Shown here in pieces: positions 16,995 to 25,598 of a DNA stretch of 64,000 bases; positions within the stretch are counted from its first letter, which is position 1, and each line of letters opens with the position of its first letter. The DNA is from Bacillota bacterium. Lineage in GTDB: Bacteria; Bacillota; Sulfobacillia; Sulfobacillales; JAIMBI01. The notes beneath the pieces are model-generated. The model worked only from the letters and a program-made list of their open reading frames with translations. It was not told where the DNA came from and searched no databases. The position numbers and the translations under genes are program-made. Location of the stretch: positions 1 through 64,000 of the forward strand of contig JAJZWV010000006.1 in NCBI GenBank assembly GCA_021846505.1, in the 5' to 3' direction.

Positions 16995-17764
16995 TAGTCC
17001 CACCGATGGCGGCGGCAAAACAGCACCCAGCGCGCCATGTCCGAACCCTCCAGCGGTGGATCCCACCGCAGGACCGCATCCCAGCCATCATAACCGCGGT
17101 AGCCGGTGGGCTCGCTCCCGCATCGGATGACCGACAGCGTGCCCGCCAGCGGCGGCTCCTCATCCAGCGCAAACTCCGCCTGCAGGACGTCGCCCTCGGC
17201 CAGCGCCTCGGGCGTGAACGCCCGGGCGCCACTGGGCGAAATGTCCCGCGTAATGCTGGCAAATCCCCGCCCCAGCAGCCCGCGGGCGTCCACACGCGTG
17301 AGGCGCACCCGCACATGCGCCGCCGCCCGCAGCTCATGGCGCCGGTTGCGGCGATGCGGCGGGCCCAAGTAGCGCACTTCCAGCGCGGGCAGCGGCTCCA
17401 ACACCTCCCGCACCTCCACGGGGTAAGCATCCACCCACTCGTCGTGGCCCCACTGAAGTTCGACGCGCTCGCCCAGGAGCGCCCAACCCACCACCGTGCC
17501 GCCGCCCGCACTTCTGGGGGCATCCAGGTAATCCACCGGCGCCTCGCCGGAGCGCGGCTCTCGCCCCATGACGCGCGAGGACAGGACGCCGCCGTCCGGC
17601 AGGTGCAGCTCGATGCCCGCGTGCACCGGAGGCAGCATCTCGGGGTCCACGGCGGCGGGCCGCTCCTCCGGGCCGCGAGGGGAGCGCCCCCGGCCGCCCA
17701 GCCAAGAGCGCACCGGGCGCCCAGGACTTGGCGGATCGGCCGGCACCCCGGTTTTGGCCATCAC
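16991..17764 (-). CDS. PilZ-domain (YcgR-like) c-di-GMP-binding protein
   Basis: A 257-residue soluble protein. After a low-complexity N-terminus of 40 residues comes a YcgR-type beta-barrel (about residues 45-130) and then a PilZ domain. The two c-di-GMP contacts are visible: RxxxR in RRHELR at the interdomain linker and D-x-S-x-x-G in DISPSGA. It should therefore be able to bind the second messenger. In flagellated bacteria YcgR slows the motor; no flagellar gene is nearby, and the following genes are an MBL hydrolase and acyl hydratases. The start is GTG 17764 or ATG 17761 behind GGGAGGGG. Confidence 0.8.
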   Translation of the reverse strand: MMAKTGVPADPPSPGRPVRSWLGGRGRSPRGPEERPAAVDPEMLPPVHAGIELHLPDGGVLSSRVMGREPRSGEAPVDYLDAPRSAGGGTVVGWALLGERVELQWGHDEWVDAYPVEVREVLEPLPALEVRYLGPPHRRNRRHELRAAAHVRVRLTRVDARGLLGRGFASITRDISPSGARAFTPEALAEGDVLQAEFALDEEPPLAGTLSVIRCGSEPTGYRGYDGWDAVLRWDPPLEGSDMARWVLFCRRHRWDY

Positions 17765-17834
17765 GGATACCCCTCCCCCGTGACCTGCTTGCGAGTTCAG
17801 CATAGCGAACCCACCCATCCGCCCAAAGCTTTAG

Positions 17835-19640
17835 TCACATTTCCTCCGGCGCCGGCAGCCCCAGAACCGCCAGCACATCCTGCAGCACCTGCTGCACGCG
17901 CCCGGTCAGGCGAATCCGCCCCGGCTGACTGGCCGCATCGGCCCGCGCCACCGGATGTGTCTCGTAAAAGTGCGTGAACTCCTCTGCCAGCCGGTACGCG
18001 TAAGTGGCCAGCAGCGTCGGGTTGACGGCGGCGGCGGCTTCCGCCAAGACACTGGGCCACGCGGCCAAGTGGCGAGCCAGTGCCCGCTCGGCCGGGGACA
18101 GCGTCCGCGGCGGCCCGCTGGTCGCGAGGCCGGCCACGCGGCGCAGCACCGATGCGGCCCGAGCATGCGCGTACATGAGGTAGGGCCCCGTGTTGCCGTG
18201 CACATCCCGGGCTGCATCCACATCAAACACAATCTCCGTCGACAAGTTGTGCCGCAGCAGATAGTACCGGATGGCTCCGACCGCCACTTCGGTGCTGCTG
18301 AGCCCGGTGGCCCGGCTCCGGCTGGCCTCCACGGCGGCCTCGACCGCACTCAACAGCTCAGACACCTTGATGCCGATGCCCTGCCGCCCGGCCATAGGAT
18401 ACGAGGGGCGGCCTGCGGAGGTGTCGACGCCCAGCTGCGCCGCCGTGGCGGGCGATAGCGACACGACGCCGTAGCTCACGTGGGTCAAGGCCTCCGCCGC
18501 ATCTTGGTGGCCCAGCGCGGCGAGCGCCAGGCGCACCATGTCCTGGGCGTAATCCTGACGGTGGTCTATGACATTTACCACCCGATCCGCGTGGCCAAAC
18601 GCCACGGGCGGCTCCTGCCCGACGTGTGCGGTGGTCCAGGTGCCGCTGCCGCCCGCCGGCCGGTATTGGAAGTCGCGGTCCAGCCGCCCAAACTTCCACA
18701 GGTGGTAGGCGATGTCCTTGGCCACATAGGTGAGGGTGCCGTTGGACCGCACCAGCACCTTATCGGGGTTGAAGCGCGGGTCTTCCCCTCCCGCCTCGGG
18801 TGGGCATGCGTCGTCATCGCCTGCCCGGAGCACCCAGCAGCCCGCCAGCCGCCCCGTGGATTCATGGACCAGCCGCGGCGAGCGCGACAGGTCCTCAAAC
18901 GCCCGCGCCCAAAAGCCCTCACGCACAATGTCCGACTCGTGCACCAAAAGGTCGTACGCGATGTGAAAGCGGCGCATATCCTCCAGCTGCTCCTGCACCA
19001 GCCGGTCGGTCATCAGCTGGCCCACCCAGGCCGTGCTGTTGTCTTGGCGCTCCAGCGCCTCCAGCGTCGCGCGCTCCCGCGCCTGCCACTCCGGGTCCGC
19101 GGCCACGCGCCGGGCCACTTCGGCGTATAAGTCCCAGCAAAAGTCGTCAAAGCGGTGACTCGGCACGGGGTGGGGAAAATCCAAGTGCCTGAGCCCCATC
19201 AGGGTGTCCGCCACCTGCTTGCCCAGGTCATCCACGTAGTTGTGGACTTCCACCGAAGCCCCCACGCGGCGCAGCAGGCGGGCCAGCACATCCCCCACGA
19301 CCGCACTCCTCAGATGCCCCACGTGCATCGCCTTGTTGGGGTTGACCGACGTGTGCTCTACCACCACTTTGGTGGCCATGGGCGGAAAGGAGGGCACGCC
19401 CGGCCCCAACAGCCAGGGCCAAAAATCGACCGTGAGATTCAAGTGGCCGGGCGGCGCCGCCTCCACGCTGGTGGCGAGGGCGGATAGGGCCTCCACGCGC
19501 GGGGCCAGCGCCTCGGCAATAGCTAGCGGGGCGCGTCGGGCCACCTTGGCCAGGCCAAAGGCGGCATTGCTGGTGAAGTCCCCAAACTCCGGACGGGCGG
19601 AAGCCTCCACCGCCACGGCCGGCGGCTCGGGCAGCTCCAC
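17835..19640 (-). CDS. argS: Arginyl-tRNA synthetase
   Basis: A class I synthetase of at least 601 residues that charges tRNA-Arg. It has the Add-1 start (PEFGDFTSNAAFGLAK), the HIGH box as HVGH in NPNKAMHVGHLRS, a KMSK-region equivalent in AGRQGIGIKVSEL, and the C-terminal DALR anticodon-binding helices ending LPAPEEM. The first usable start is GTG 19640, but the frame stays open to a TGA at 19764-19766, and that stretch encodes a helix (LAAQLADDIRCAILAWAAEE) expected at the true N-terminus. No ATG, GTG or TTG occurs there in frame. Either a rare start or a one-base error is involved (see findings). It is divergent from the dapF homologue. Confidence 0.9.
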   Translation of the reverse strand: MELPEPPAVAVEASARPEFGDFTSNAAFGLAKVARRAPLAIAEALAPRVEALSALATSVEAAPPGHLNLTVDFWPWLLGPGVPSFPPMATKVVVEHTSVNPNKAMHVGHLRSAVVGDVLARLLRRVGASVEVHNYVDDLGKQVADTLMGLRHLDFPHPVPSHRFDDFCWDLYAEVARRVAADPEWQARERATLEALERQDNSTAWVGQLMTDRLVQEQLEDMRRFHIAYDLLVHESDIVREGFWARAFEDLSRSPRLVHESTGRLAGCWVLRAGDDDACPPEAGGEDPRFNPDKVLVRSNGTLTYVAKDIAYHLWKFGRLDRDFQYRPAGGSGTWTTAHVGQEPPVAFGHADRVVNVIDHRQDYAQDMVRLALAALGHQDAAEALTHVSYGVVSLSPATAAQLGVDTSAGRPSYPMAGRQGIGIKVSELLSAVEAAVEASRSRATGLSSTEVAVGAIRYYLLRHNLSTEIVFDVDAARDVHGNTGPYLMYAHARAASVLRRVAGLATSGPPRTLSPAERALARHLAAWPSVLAEAAAAVNPTLLATYAYRLAEEFTHFYETHPVARADAASQPGRIRLTGRVQQVLQDVLAVLGLPAPEEM

Positions 19641-19893
19641 CCCTTCCTCGGCCGCCCATGCCAGAATAGCGCAGCGAATGTCGTCCGCCAGCTGCGCGGC
19701 CAGCGGCCGGCTCGCAGCCGGGCTGCTCTCGGTGCGATCGTCCTGCGTAAGCCCATCCCCTTGTCATCCTGCCCAAATTCGTGATAGACGGTGATCACAG
19801 ACGTGATGCAGCGTGTTGGACACGATGTTAGCAGACTCGCGCGCCGGGGCCCCACCCGCCACCGGTGCGCCGGCGGCAGGAAGGGCGGTTTGC

Positions 19894-20760
19894 GTGGATT
19901 ATTATCGGTACCATGGCCTGGGAAACGATTATCTGGTGATTGATCCGCGCGAAACCGCCACCCCCATCACCCCGGCCGCGGTGCGGCTTATCTGCGACCG
20001 CCACTTCGGGCTGGGCTCGGACGGCATTTTGCTGGGTCCGCTGTTTCTCGACCCCGATCAGCCCCATCGGGCCTCGGTCCGGATTTTCAACCCCGACGGC
20101 GGCGAGGCGGAAAAAAGCGGCAACGGCACGCGGATTTTTGCCCGCTATCTGGTGGATGCCCACGACCAGTCCGTAGGCCAGCGCTTTGTCATCGGCACGG
20201 CGGGCGGGCCGGTCTCCGCACTGGTGTCCGACCCGCGGCACCGCATTGAGATGGGCATGGGGACGGTGAGCTTCCACAGTACGGCCGTGGGGATGGCGGG
20301 GCCAGACCGCGAAGTGGTGAGCGAGTCCCTGGCCGTCAAGGGGCGCCCTTTCGCCATTACCGCTGCCAGCATTGGCAACCCGCACTGCGTCGTGCCCGTG
20401 CCACGGGCTACGGCAGCACTGGCCCAGGAGCTGGGGCCCGCGATTGAAAGCCACCCCGCCTTTCGGCAGCGCACCAATGTGCAGCTGCTGGAGGTCATCG
20501 GCCGCGCGTCGATCCGCATTGAGATTTGGGAGCGGGGCGCGGGCTACACGCTGGCGTCCGGCAGCTCCGCCTCGGCGGCGGCGGCGGCGGCGGTGCGGCT
20601 CGGATTAGCTGACCGCCAGCTGAAAGTGCACATGCCGGGCGGGTCGCTGCAGGTGGCCGTGGCGCCGGACTGGTCAGTCACCTTGGTGGGCCCCGTCGAA
20701 GCGGTGGGCTCGGGCTATTGGGCGCCCGACTTTCTCGACCGCCTGGCCGCCGCCGGCTGA
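19894..20760 (+). CDS. DapF-family epimerase homologue lacking both catalytic cysteines
   Basis: A 288-residue homologue of diaminopimelate epimerase (LL- to meso-DAP, for lysine and peptidoglycan). Substrate-binding features remain: GLGNDY at the start, FNPDGGE, IGNPH, RTNVQ and WERG. The two catalytic cysteines are replaced by serine: the CGNG motif reads SGNG (Ser75) and ACGTG reads ASGSS (Ser222). The Glu of GxGET is Tyr218. DapF normally needs a Cys pair as general base/acid, so this protein may act on another amino acid, work slowly, or be non-catalytic. GTG 19894 has AGGAAGGG upstream; a longer ORF from 19813 adds an Ala/Pro-rich stretch. It converges on, and overlaps, helD by 87 bases. 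Confidence 0.8.
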   Translation: MDYYRYHGLGNDYLVIDPRETATPITPAAVRLICDRHFGLGSDGILLGPLFLDPDQPHRASVRIFNPDGGEAEKSGNGTRIFARYLVDAHDQSVGQRFVIGTAGGPVSALVSDPRHRIEMGMGTVSFHSTAVGMAGPDREVVSESLAVKGRPFAITAASIGNPHCVVPVPRATAALAQELGPAIESHPAFRQRTNVQLLEVIGRASIRIEIWERGAGYTLASGSSASAAAAAAVRLGLADRQLKVHMPGGSLQVAVAPDWSVTLVGPVEAVGSGYWAPDFLDRLAAAG

Positions 20761-22995
20761 GTCTTCGCGGGGCAGCCACTCGGGCCAGTCACCGCGGCAC
20801 ACCACGGCCAGGCGGTGGCGGGCGCGGCTGGCGGCCACGTACAGCGCGGAGCGGGCGGCGGGCGCCTCATAGGCAGACACATCGGCCACCACCACGGCGT
20901 CAAATTCCAGACCGCCCGCCAGGGCCAGCGGCACCACCATGGCGCCGCCCGGAAACCGGCCCGCAGGATTGTCCAGCAGCGCGCACGGCTGGCCCGCTTC
21001 GGCCAGCTGGGCCGCGACCGCTTGGGCCTCGGCGGCGGTCGCGCAAATGACCGCAAGCGTGCCGTCCGGCGGTGCTTGGCGCACCACGCGTGCCAGCGCC
21101 AGCGGCCAGTCGGCCTCCGAGGCTTGCACCAGCCGCGGGGTGGCCGATACCTCCCCAGCCGCCCATTCCATGACCGGCTCGGGGTGCGCGTCGCCCCGGG
21201 ATGCCAGCCGGCGGCACCAAGCGGCAATGGCCGGAGCCGACCGGTAGGTTTTCGTGAGCGGCACGGTGCCGATGTCCTCCTCGGGCCACGGCAGCGCCAG
21301 AGGCTCGTCCGCCGGCCACCCCAGGCCGGGAACCAGCGCTTGCTCGGCATCCCCCACGATGGTCACGGGAGCCGCCGGCATGAGTCGGCGGAGGACCGCG
21401 AGCTGGCACACCGTCAGCTCATGCGCCTCCTCCACCATCACCAGGCGCACCGGCCAGGGCAGCTGGGGTCGGAGCAGGGACGCTTTGACGTAGGCCAGCG
21501 GCCCAACATCTTCAAACGGCAGCGGGCCCTGCGCCAAGCGCCGCTGGGCGTCCGCCAGGAACTCACGCACATCCATACCCCCCACGGCCCGTGCGGCGGC
21601 CTGCCACCGGGCGTGAGGGCGATACAGGGACTGATACAGCGCCCGCCAGTCCACCATACCCCCGTTCGCCACCAGCGCCCGGACGGCCTCGGCGCCCTGC
21701 TTCACGCGGCGCTGAACGGCCGCCGCCAGCCCGTCGTCGCCAAGCTCGCTCTGTTCTTCCACCAGTTCCGCCCGGACACGGGCGGCCACCCGCCGCCAAG
21801 CGCCCCGCAGCCGCTCCAGCAGCTGCTCCTGTATTAGTCCGAGGCGATGGGCCACCGGCCGATCCGCCCATCGGCTCTGCCACCAGCACGCCATGTCGGC
21901 GCCCGTGGCCACGACGGTGCCTTCCCACGTCACATCGCGAAAGGGTGGCGGCTCCTCGGCCAGGGCCCCGAGCCACTCATCCAGCAGGGACACAAACGCC
22001 CGCCGCCCGCGCAGGCGGATGCCCGCCAGCCGCACCGGGCCCACCTGGCCGCTCATCCAGGCGTCAAGCAGGTGGGCGCGCGACTCCACCGACCCGGCCG
22101 GCAGCCAGGGAGCCACAAGGTCCTCCCAGGTTGCGTAGCGCGGGTTGTCCTCGCCCAGCTCTGGCAGCACTTCGGACACATAGTCCGCAAACACCCGATT
22201 CGGTACTAAAAACAGCATGTCGGCCGCCGACAGCTTGGGCCGGTGGTACAGCAGGTACGCCAGACGCTGCAGGGCCACCGCCGTCTTGCCGCTGCCCGCC
22301 GGCCCGGTGACCAGCAGCACGCGGTGCGCGCCGTCGCGAATCGCTCGGTTCTGCTCGCGCTGGATGGTCGCCACGATGCTGGGCATGCGCGCGCCGCCGC
22401 GCTCGGCCATCGCGCGCGCCAGCAGATCGTCGCCGATGTGCAGCGCGGTATCGAAAAAGCCCACGAGTGCGCCGCGCTCAATTTGGTACTGCCGCTTGCC
22501 GGCCACAGTGCCGGCCACTCGGCCGTCTGGGCCTAAAAAGGCTGCCGGCCCGGGCTCGGCATCGTAGTACAAGCCCGCCATGGGCGTGCGCCAGTCAATG
22601 ACCAGCGGCTCGCCCTCGTCATCCCAGATGCCCCCCAGGCCCACATAGAAGGCCTCGGTGTCGCCGCGGCGCTCGGGCTCGGTCTCCTGGAAGCACACCC
22701 GCCCAAAATACGGCCGGCGCGCCTCCAGGCTCAGCTGGCGCAGCCGGCGCGCGTGCGCCCCGGCTTCGGCCTCCAGGCCCTGCAGCAGCGGCATGTTCTG
22801 CGCGCGGTCCAGCAGCTGGATCGCCTCCCGCGCCTCATCGTCTGTCCACCACCGCCGGAGCCGCGCCAGCTCGTCGCCCACCCGCGCAGCGCCGGCCCCC
22901 GCGCTCGCCTGCTCGCGCCGAATTCGCCCTAGGACCCGACTCAAGTACGCGCGCTCCTCGGCATCCGTCTCAGGGCGGACCCTGCCCACCGACAC
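20674..22995 (-). CDS. helD: HelD-like UvrD/Rep superfamily ATPase
   Basis: A 773-residue SF1 helicase-like protein of the HelD family, which binds RNA polymerase and frees stalled complexes. Visible parts are the N-terminal coiled-coil (about residues 10-90), Walker A AGSGKTAVALQ, a Walker B that reads MVEEAHEL rather than DEAQD, motif IV (TKTYRS) and motif VI (YVAASRARHRLAVV). The two Walker B changes (D to E, Q to H) are unusual. The start is GTG 22995 with GGAAGGGTGA upstream. The 3' end overlaps the convergent dapF homologue. Confidence 0.85.
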   Translation of the reverse strand: MSVGRVRPETDAEERAYLSRVLGRIRREQASAGAGAARVGDELARLRRWWTDDEAREAIQLLDRAQNMPLLQGLEAEAGAHARRLRQLSLEARRPYFGRVCFQETEPERRGDTEAFYVGLGGIWDDEGEPLVIDWRTPMAGLYYDAEPGPAAFLGPDGRVAGTVAGKRQYQIERGALVGFFDTALHIGDDLLARAMAERGGARMPSIVATIQREQNRAIRDGAHRVLLVTGPAGSGKTAVALQRLAYLLYHRPKLSAADMLFLVPNRVFADYVSEVLPELGEDNPRYATWEDLVAPWLPAGSVESRAHLLDAWMSGQVGPVRLAGIRLRGRRAFVSLLDEWLGALAEEPPPFRDVTWEGTVVATGADMACWWQSRWADRPVAHRLGLIQEQLLERLRGAWRRVAARVRAELVEEQSELGDDGLAAAVQRRVKQGAEAVRALVANGGMVDWRALYQSLYRPHARWQAAARAVGGMDVREFLADAQRRLAQGPLPFEDVGPLAYVKASLLRPQLPWPVRLVMVEEAHELTVCQLAVLRRLMPAAPVTIVGDAEQALVPGLGWPADEPLALPWPEEDIGTVPLTKTYRSAPAIAAWCRRLASRGDAHPEPVMEWAAGEVSATPRLVQASEADWPLALARVVRQAPPDGTLAVICATAAEAQAVAAQLAEAGQPCALLDNPAGRFPGGAMVVPLALAGGLEFDAVVVADVSAYEAPAARSALYVAASRARHRLAVVCRGDWPEWLPREDSAGGGQAVEKVGRPIARAHRFDGAHQGD

Positions 22996-23170
22996 TCACC
23001 CTTCCCGCGCTTCCGGCCGCCCAAACTCGGATACTTATTGTACCCGCTGCCCTGCGCGGTGGCTCGCCGCCGCTCGCGAGCAAGCGCCCGCCGCCCTGCT
23101 GAGCGGCGTCCAGCCTGGTTCCGAAGGGGTTCGAGAATGATCGCGGCACCGCTGCGGGCCGATGCCGCCG
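22996..23170 (-). promoter_or_regulatory. Intergenic region with candidate helD promoter
   Basis: On the minus strand TACAAT (23042 to 23037) lies 42 bases before the helD start and could be a -10 box. No good -35 hexamer is found at 16-18 bases. Nothing else is recognised between helD and the downstream end of the ABC permease gene. Confidence 0.3.
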
Positions 23171-24361
23171 CTACAGCTCGATCCGGCGCGTGTGCCAGCC
23201 CACCAGCACGGCTGCGCCCACGATCCATGCCACGGCCACCAGCAGCCCCAGTGTGGGCGACGACCCCGGCATGCCGAACACCCAGCCGGCACTGTGGTGC
23301 ATCCAGTGCCCAAACTGCAGATAGGTGCTGGGGAGCCAGGTGAGCCAGCGCTGCCCTGAGTACACCAGTGCCAAGTTGGGGATGGCCACCAACGCGGCCG
23401 CCAGCAGCGCCACCACGGCGGGCTGGTGCACTAGCCACCCCAGCGCCGCGGCCGCAGACAGGATGGCGGCGAGCGGCAGGATGCTCCCGAGCACTGCAGT
23501 CACCGCAAACGCCGGCAGGCTGGCCACGGCCACCTGGCTCGGCGAGACAATCACGGCAAAGGACTCCGGCGCCACGGCGACCCCACCGAAGGTGTGCAGC
23601 ACCATCGATTGATAGGCCACCTCCGGGACCGCCCACAGCAGCCCGGCGCCAAAGGCGGCGGTCCCAGCCACATACAGGGCCAGGGCCGCCCCCACCAGCA
23701 CGCCAGCAGCCACCGCCCACACCAGCGCGCCTTTAGCGAGCAGCACCGCCGCCCGGCCGGGCGGGTCCAGCCACAGGCGGTTCCAGGTGCCGGACTGAAA
23801 CTCCTGCCCCAGCACGTCCGCTGCCAGCACCAGCGCCAGCAGCGCATACAGCACCACCAGCGGCCCACTGAAGACACGGCTCACGAGCCACCAGCCGCTC
23901 CGCGGGTGAGGTCCGGCGCCAATGGGCAGATGGTGCGCCTGGCTGTACCGCGCCTCTTTCCAGGCGGAGACGGCCTGAGCGTAGTGAGCCCACGCCAGGT
24001 TTCGGCCATGCACCGCCAGCATGACGCGGTGCGCCGCTTGCTCCAGGGCGCTCACTGGAGGTAGCTGTGCGCCGCTCTGGCGCGCCAGGGCGTACTGAGC
24101 CTGACGCAAGTCCAGCGCCGTCAGCAGCTTCGCCGTGCCGCGACTGGTGGCGAGGCCGGCCTCGTCATATTTCACCTCCTGGCGCAGGGCCGTGGCCGTT
24201 TGCGCCGGGGCCGCCGCCTGCGGCACGGCCATGGCGGCAGTCGCAGCCACGGTCAGGATGCCCAGCCCGATGAGCCCCAGGGCCACCCGGCGGCGCCGGC
24301 GAAACTTGACCCACTCGTTTTGGAAAGCGCCCCACCAGAGCGCCAGCCAGTTGGTCTGCAC
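23171..24361 (-). CDS. ABC-2 type permease (second of a related pair)
   Basis: A 396-residue membrane protein with one N-terminal helix (residues 23-45, after the basic stretch KFRRRRRVA), an extracytoplasmic region of about 120 residues, and five or six C-terminal helices. The layout fits ABC-2 family exporter permeases. It is clearly related to the upstream permease: both share QNEWxKFRRRRRV, RSGWWLVSxVFSG and TWNRLWLDPP, so they arose by duplication and probably form a heterodimer. GTG 24361 lies three bases after the upstream stop, with GGAGGT as ribosome site. The longer ORF reaching 25069 is the other frame of the sister gene. Confidence 0.8.
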   Translation of the reverse strand: MQTNWLALWWGAFQNEWVKFRRRRRVALGLIGLGILTVAATAAMAVPQAAAPAQTATALRQEVKYDEAGLATSRGTAKLLTALDLRQAQYALARQSGAQLPPVSALEQAAHRVMLAVHGRNLAWAHYAQAVSAWKEARYSQAHHLPIGAGPHPRSGWWLVSRVFSGPLVVLYALLALVLAADVLGQEFQSGTWNRLWLDPPGRAAVLLAKGALVWAVAAGVLVGAALALYVAGTAAFGAGLLWAVPEVAYQSMVLHTFGGVAVAPESFAVIVSPSQVAVASLPAFAVTAVLGSILPLAAILSAAAALGWLVHQPAVVALLAAALVAIPNLALVYSGQRWLTWLPSTYLQFGHWMHHSAGWVFGMPGSSPTLGLLVAVAWIVGAAVLVGWHTRRIEL

Positions 24362-24363
24362 CC

Positions 24364-25536
24364 CTACACCTCCACCCGCCGCTGATGCCACGCCACCACC
24401 ACGCATGCCAACGCCACCCACGCCACACACATCCCGAGAGCCAGCGGCACCGACACGACGAGCGCGCTCTGCCCCAGGATCTGCCCCTCCAGCCAGCGGC
24501 CAAATTCTAGGTAGCTGCCGGGCAGCCAGGCAATCCACGGCGAGACGTTGCCGGCCAGCGACAGGACGGGCGCCGCGGCAAAGCCCGCCGCCAAGAGCGT
24601 CGCCAGCGTGCCCTGGTGAATGAAATATCCTAAGGCAGCCGCCACCGCCACCACCCCGGCGATCGGCAGGAGACTGCCCAGGACCGATAGGACGTCTAAG
24701 TTGGCCAGGCTGGTGGGCGTGACTTGGCGCGCATGCAAGATGGCCGGCATCTGGAACGCCCCGCTGGGGTAGTGGACCAGCACGCGCACGTAGCTCACTT
24801 CGTTCACCACCCAGCCCGCATGCGCCCCGAACGCCACGGTGCCCGCCGCGAACAGCAGCACTCCCGCCCCCACCATGACGCCCACGGCGGCCGCCAGGGC
24901 CAGAACGCCTTTGGCCAGCAGCAGCGGGCCGCGCGGAGGCGGGTCGAGCCACAGGCGATTCCAGGTGTGGGTGTGCGACTCCATTCCCAAGATGTCGGCC
25001 GTCAGCAGCACCGCCAGCAAGCCAAACAGCAGGACAAACGTTCCCGAAAACACGTCGCTCACGAGCCACCAGCCACTGCGCGGCGAGCTGGTGGGCTGGA
25101 GCTCCACGTGGTGCGCCGCCGCGTACTGGGCGTCCCGGTACGCGGTGACCGCGGAGCCGTAGCCGTCCGCGGCGCGGTGCCCGCGCGCCTCCGCCACGGT
25201 CCAGCGCCGCGTGGCCCGGATGATGGGCGCCATCGGCGGGAGGGTGCGGCCGGTCACCGCCGCCAGGTCATAGCGTGCCAGCAGCAGATTGGCCTCATCG
25301 CCCAGCCGGGCGGCACCCTGGTTCTGCTTGGCCATGGCCTGATACTGGACAATCTGAGAGCGGTCTGACTTGGCCAGCGCCGCGGGAGTGTTGGCCGGGT
25401 TGAGTCCGCTCTGAGACTGAGTGACCAGCAGCGTCAGCACCACCAGGCCCCCGAGGCCGATCCACACCCGCCGCCTCCGCCGAAACTTCAGCCATTCGTT
25501 TTGCACTAAGCCCCACCACTGTACGATGCCTGACAT
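24364..25536 (-). CDS. ABC-2 type permease (first of a related pair)
   Basis: A 390-residue sister of the downstream permease with the same topology: cytosolic basic start KFRRRRRVW, one helix, a large outside loop with many Ala/His residues, and a C-terminal membrane block. With the ATPase gene just upstream it would form an export complex. The cargo is unknown; membrane-stress or antimicrobial-peptide exporters have similar organisation, but no sensor kinase or peptide gene is seen here. ATG 25536 follows GAGGAGG. The gap to the ATPase gene is 62 bases. Confidence 0.8.
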   Translation of the reverse strand: MSGIVQWWGLVQNEWLKFRRRRRVWIGLGGLVVLTLLVTQSQSGLNPANTPAALAKSDRSQIVQYQAMAKQNQGAARLGDEANLLLARYDLAAVTGRTLPPMAPIIRATRRWTVAEARGHRAADGYGSAVTAYRDAQYAAAHHVELQPTSSPRSGWWLVSDVFSGTFVLLFGLLAVLLTADILGMESHTHTWNRLWLDPPPRGPLLLAKGVLALAAAVGVMVGAGVLLFAAGTVAFGAHAGWVVNEVSYVRVLVHYPSGAFQMPAILHARQVTPTSLANLDVLSVLGSLLPIAGVVAVAAALGYFIHQGTLATLLAAGFAAAPVLSLAGNVSPWIAWLPGSYLEFGRWLEGQILGQSALVVSVPLALGMCVAWVALACVVVAWHQRRVEV

Positions 25537-25598
25537 GACCTGCCTCCTCGCGCGCCCCGGCGCCCTGGATCTATCGGATCGCAGATGCTGGTGCGTCA

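Noticed and set aside
15685-17523. A 612-residue ORF across PilZ, MBL and hotdog genes
   Set aside because: Only the last 157 residues show a family pattern; the rest is an out-of-frame reading of the PilZ and MBL genes, each with its own motifs and overlapping start.
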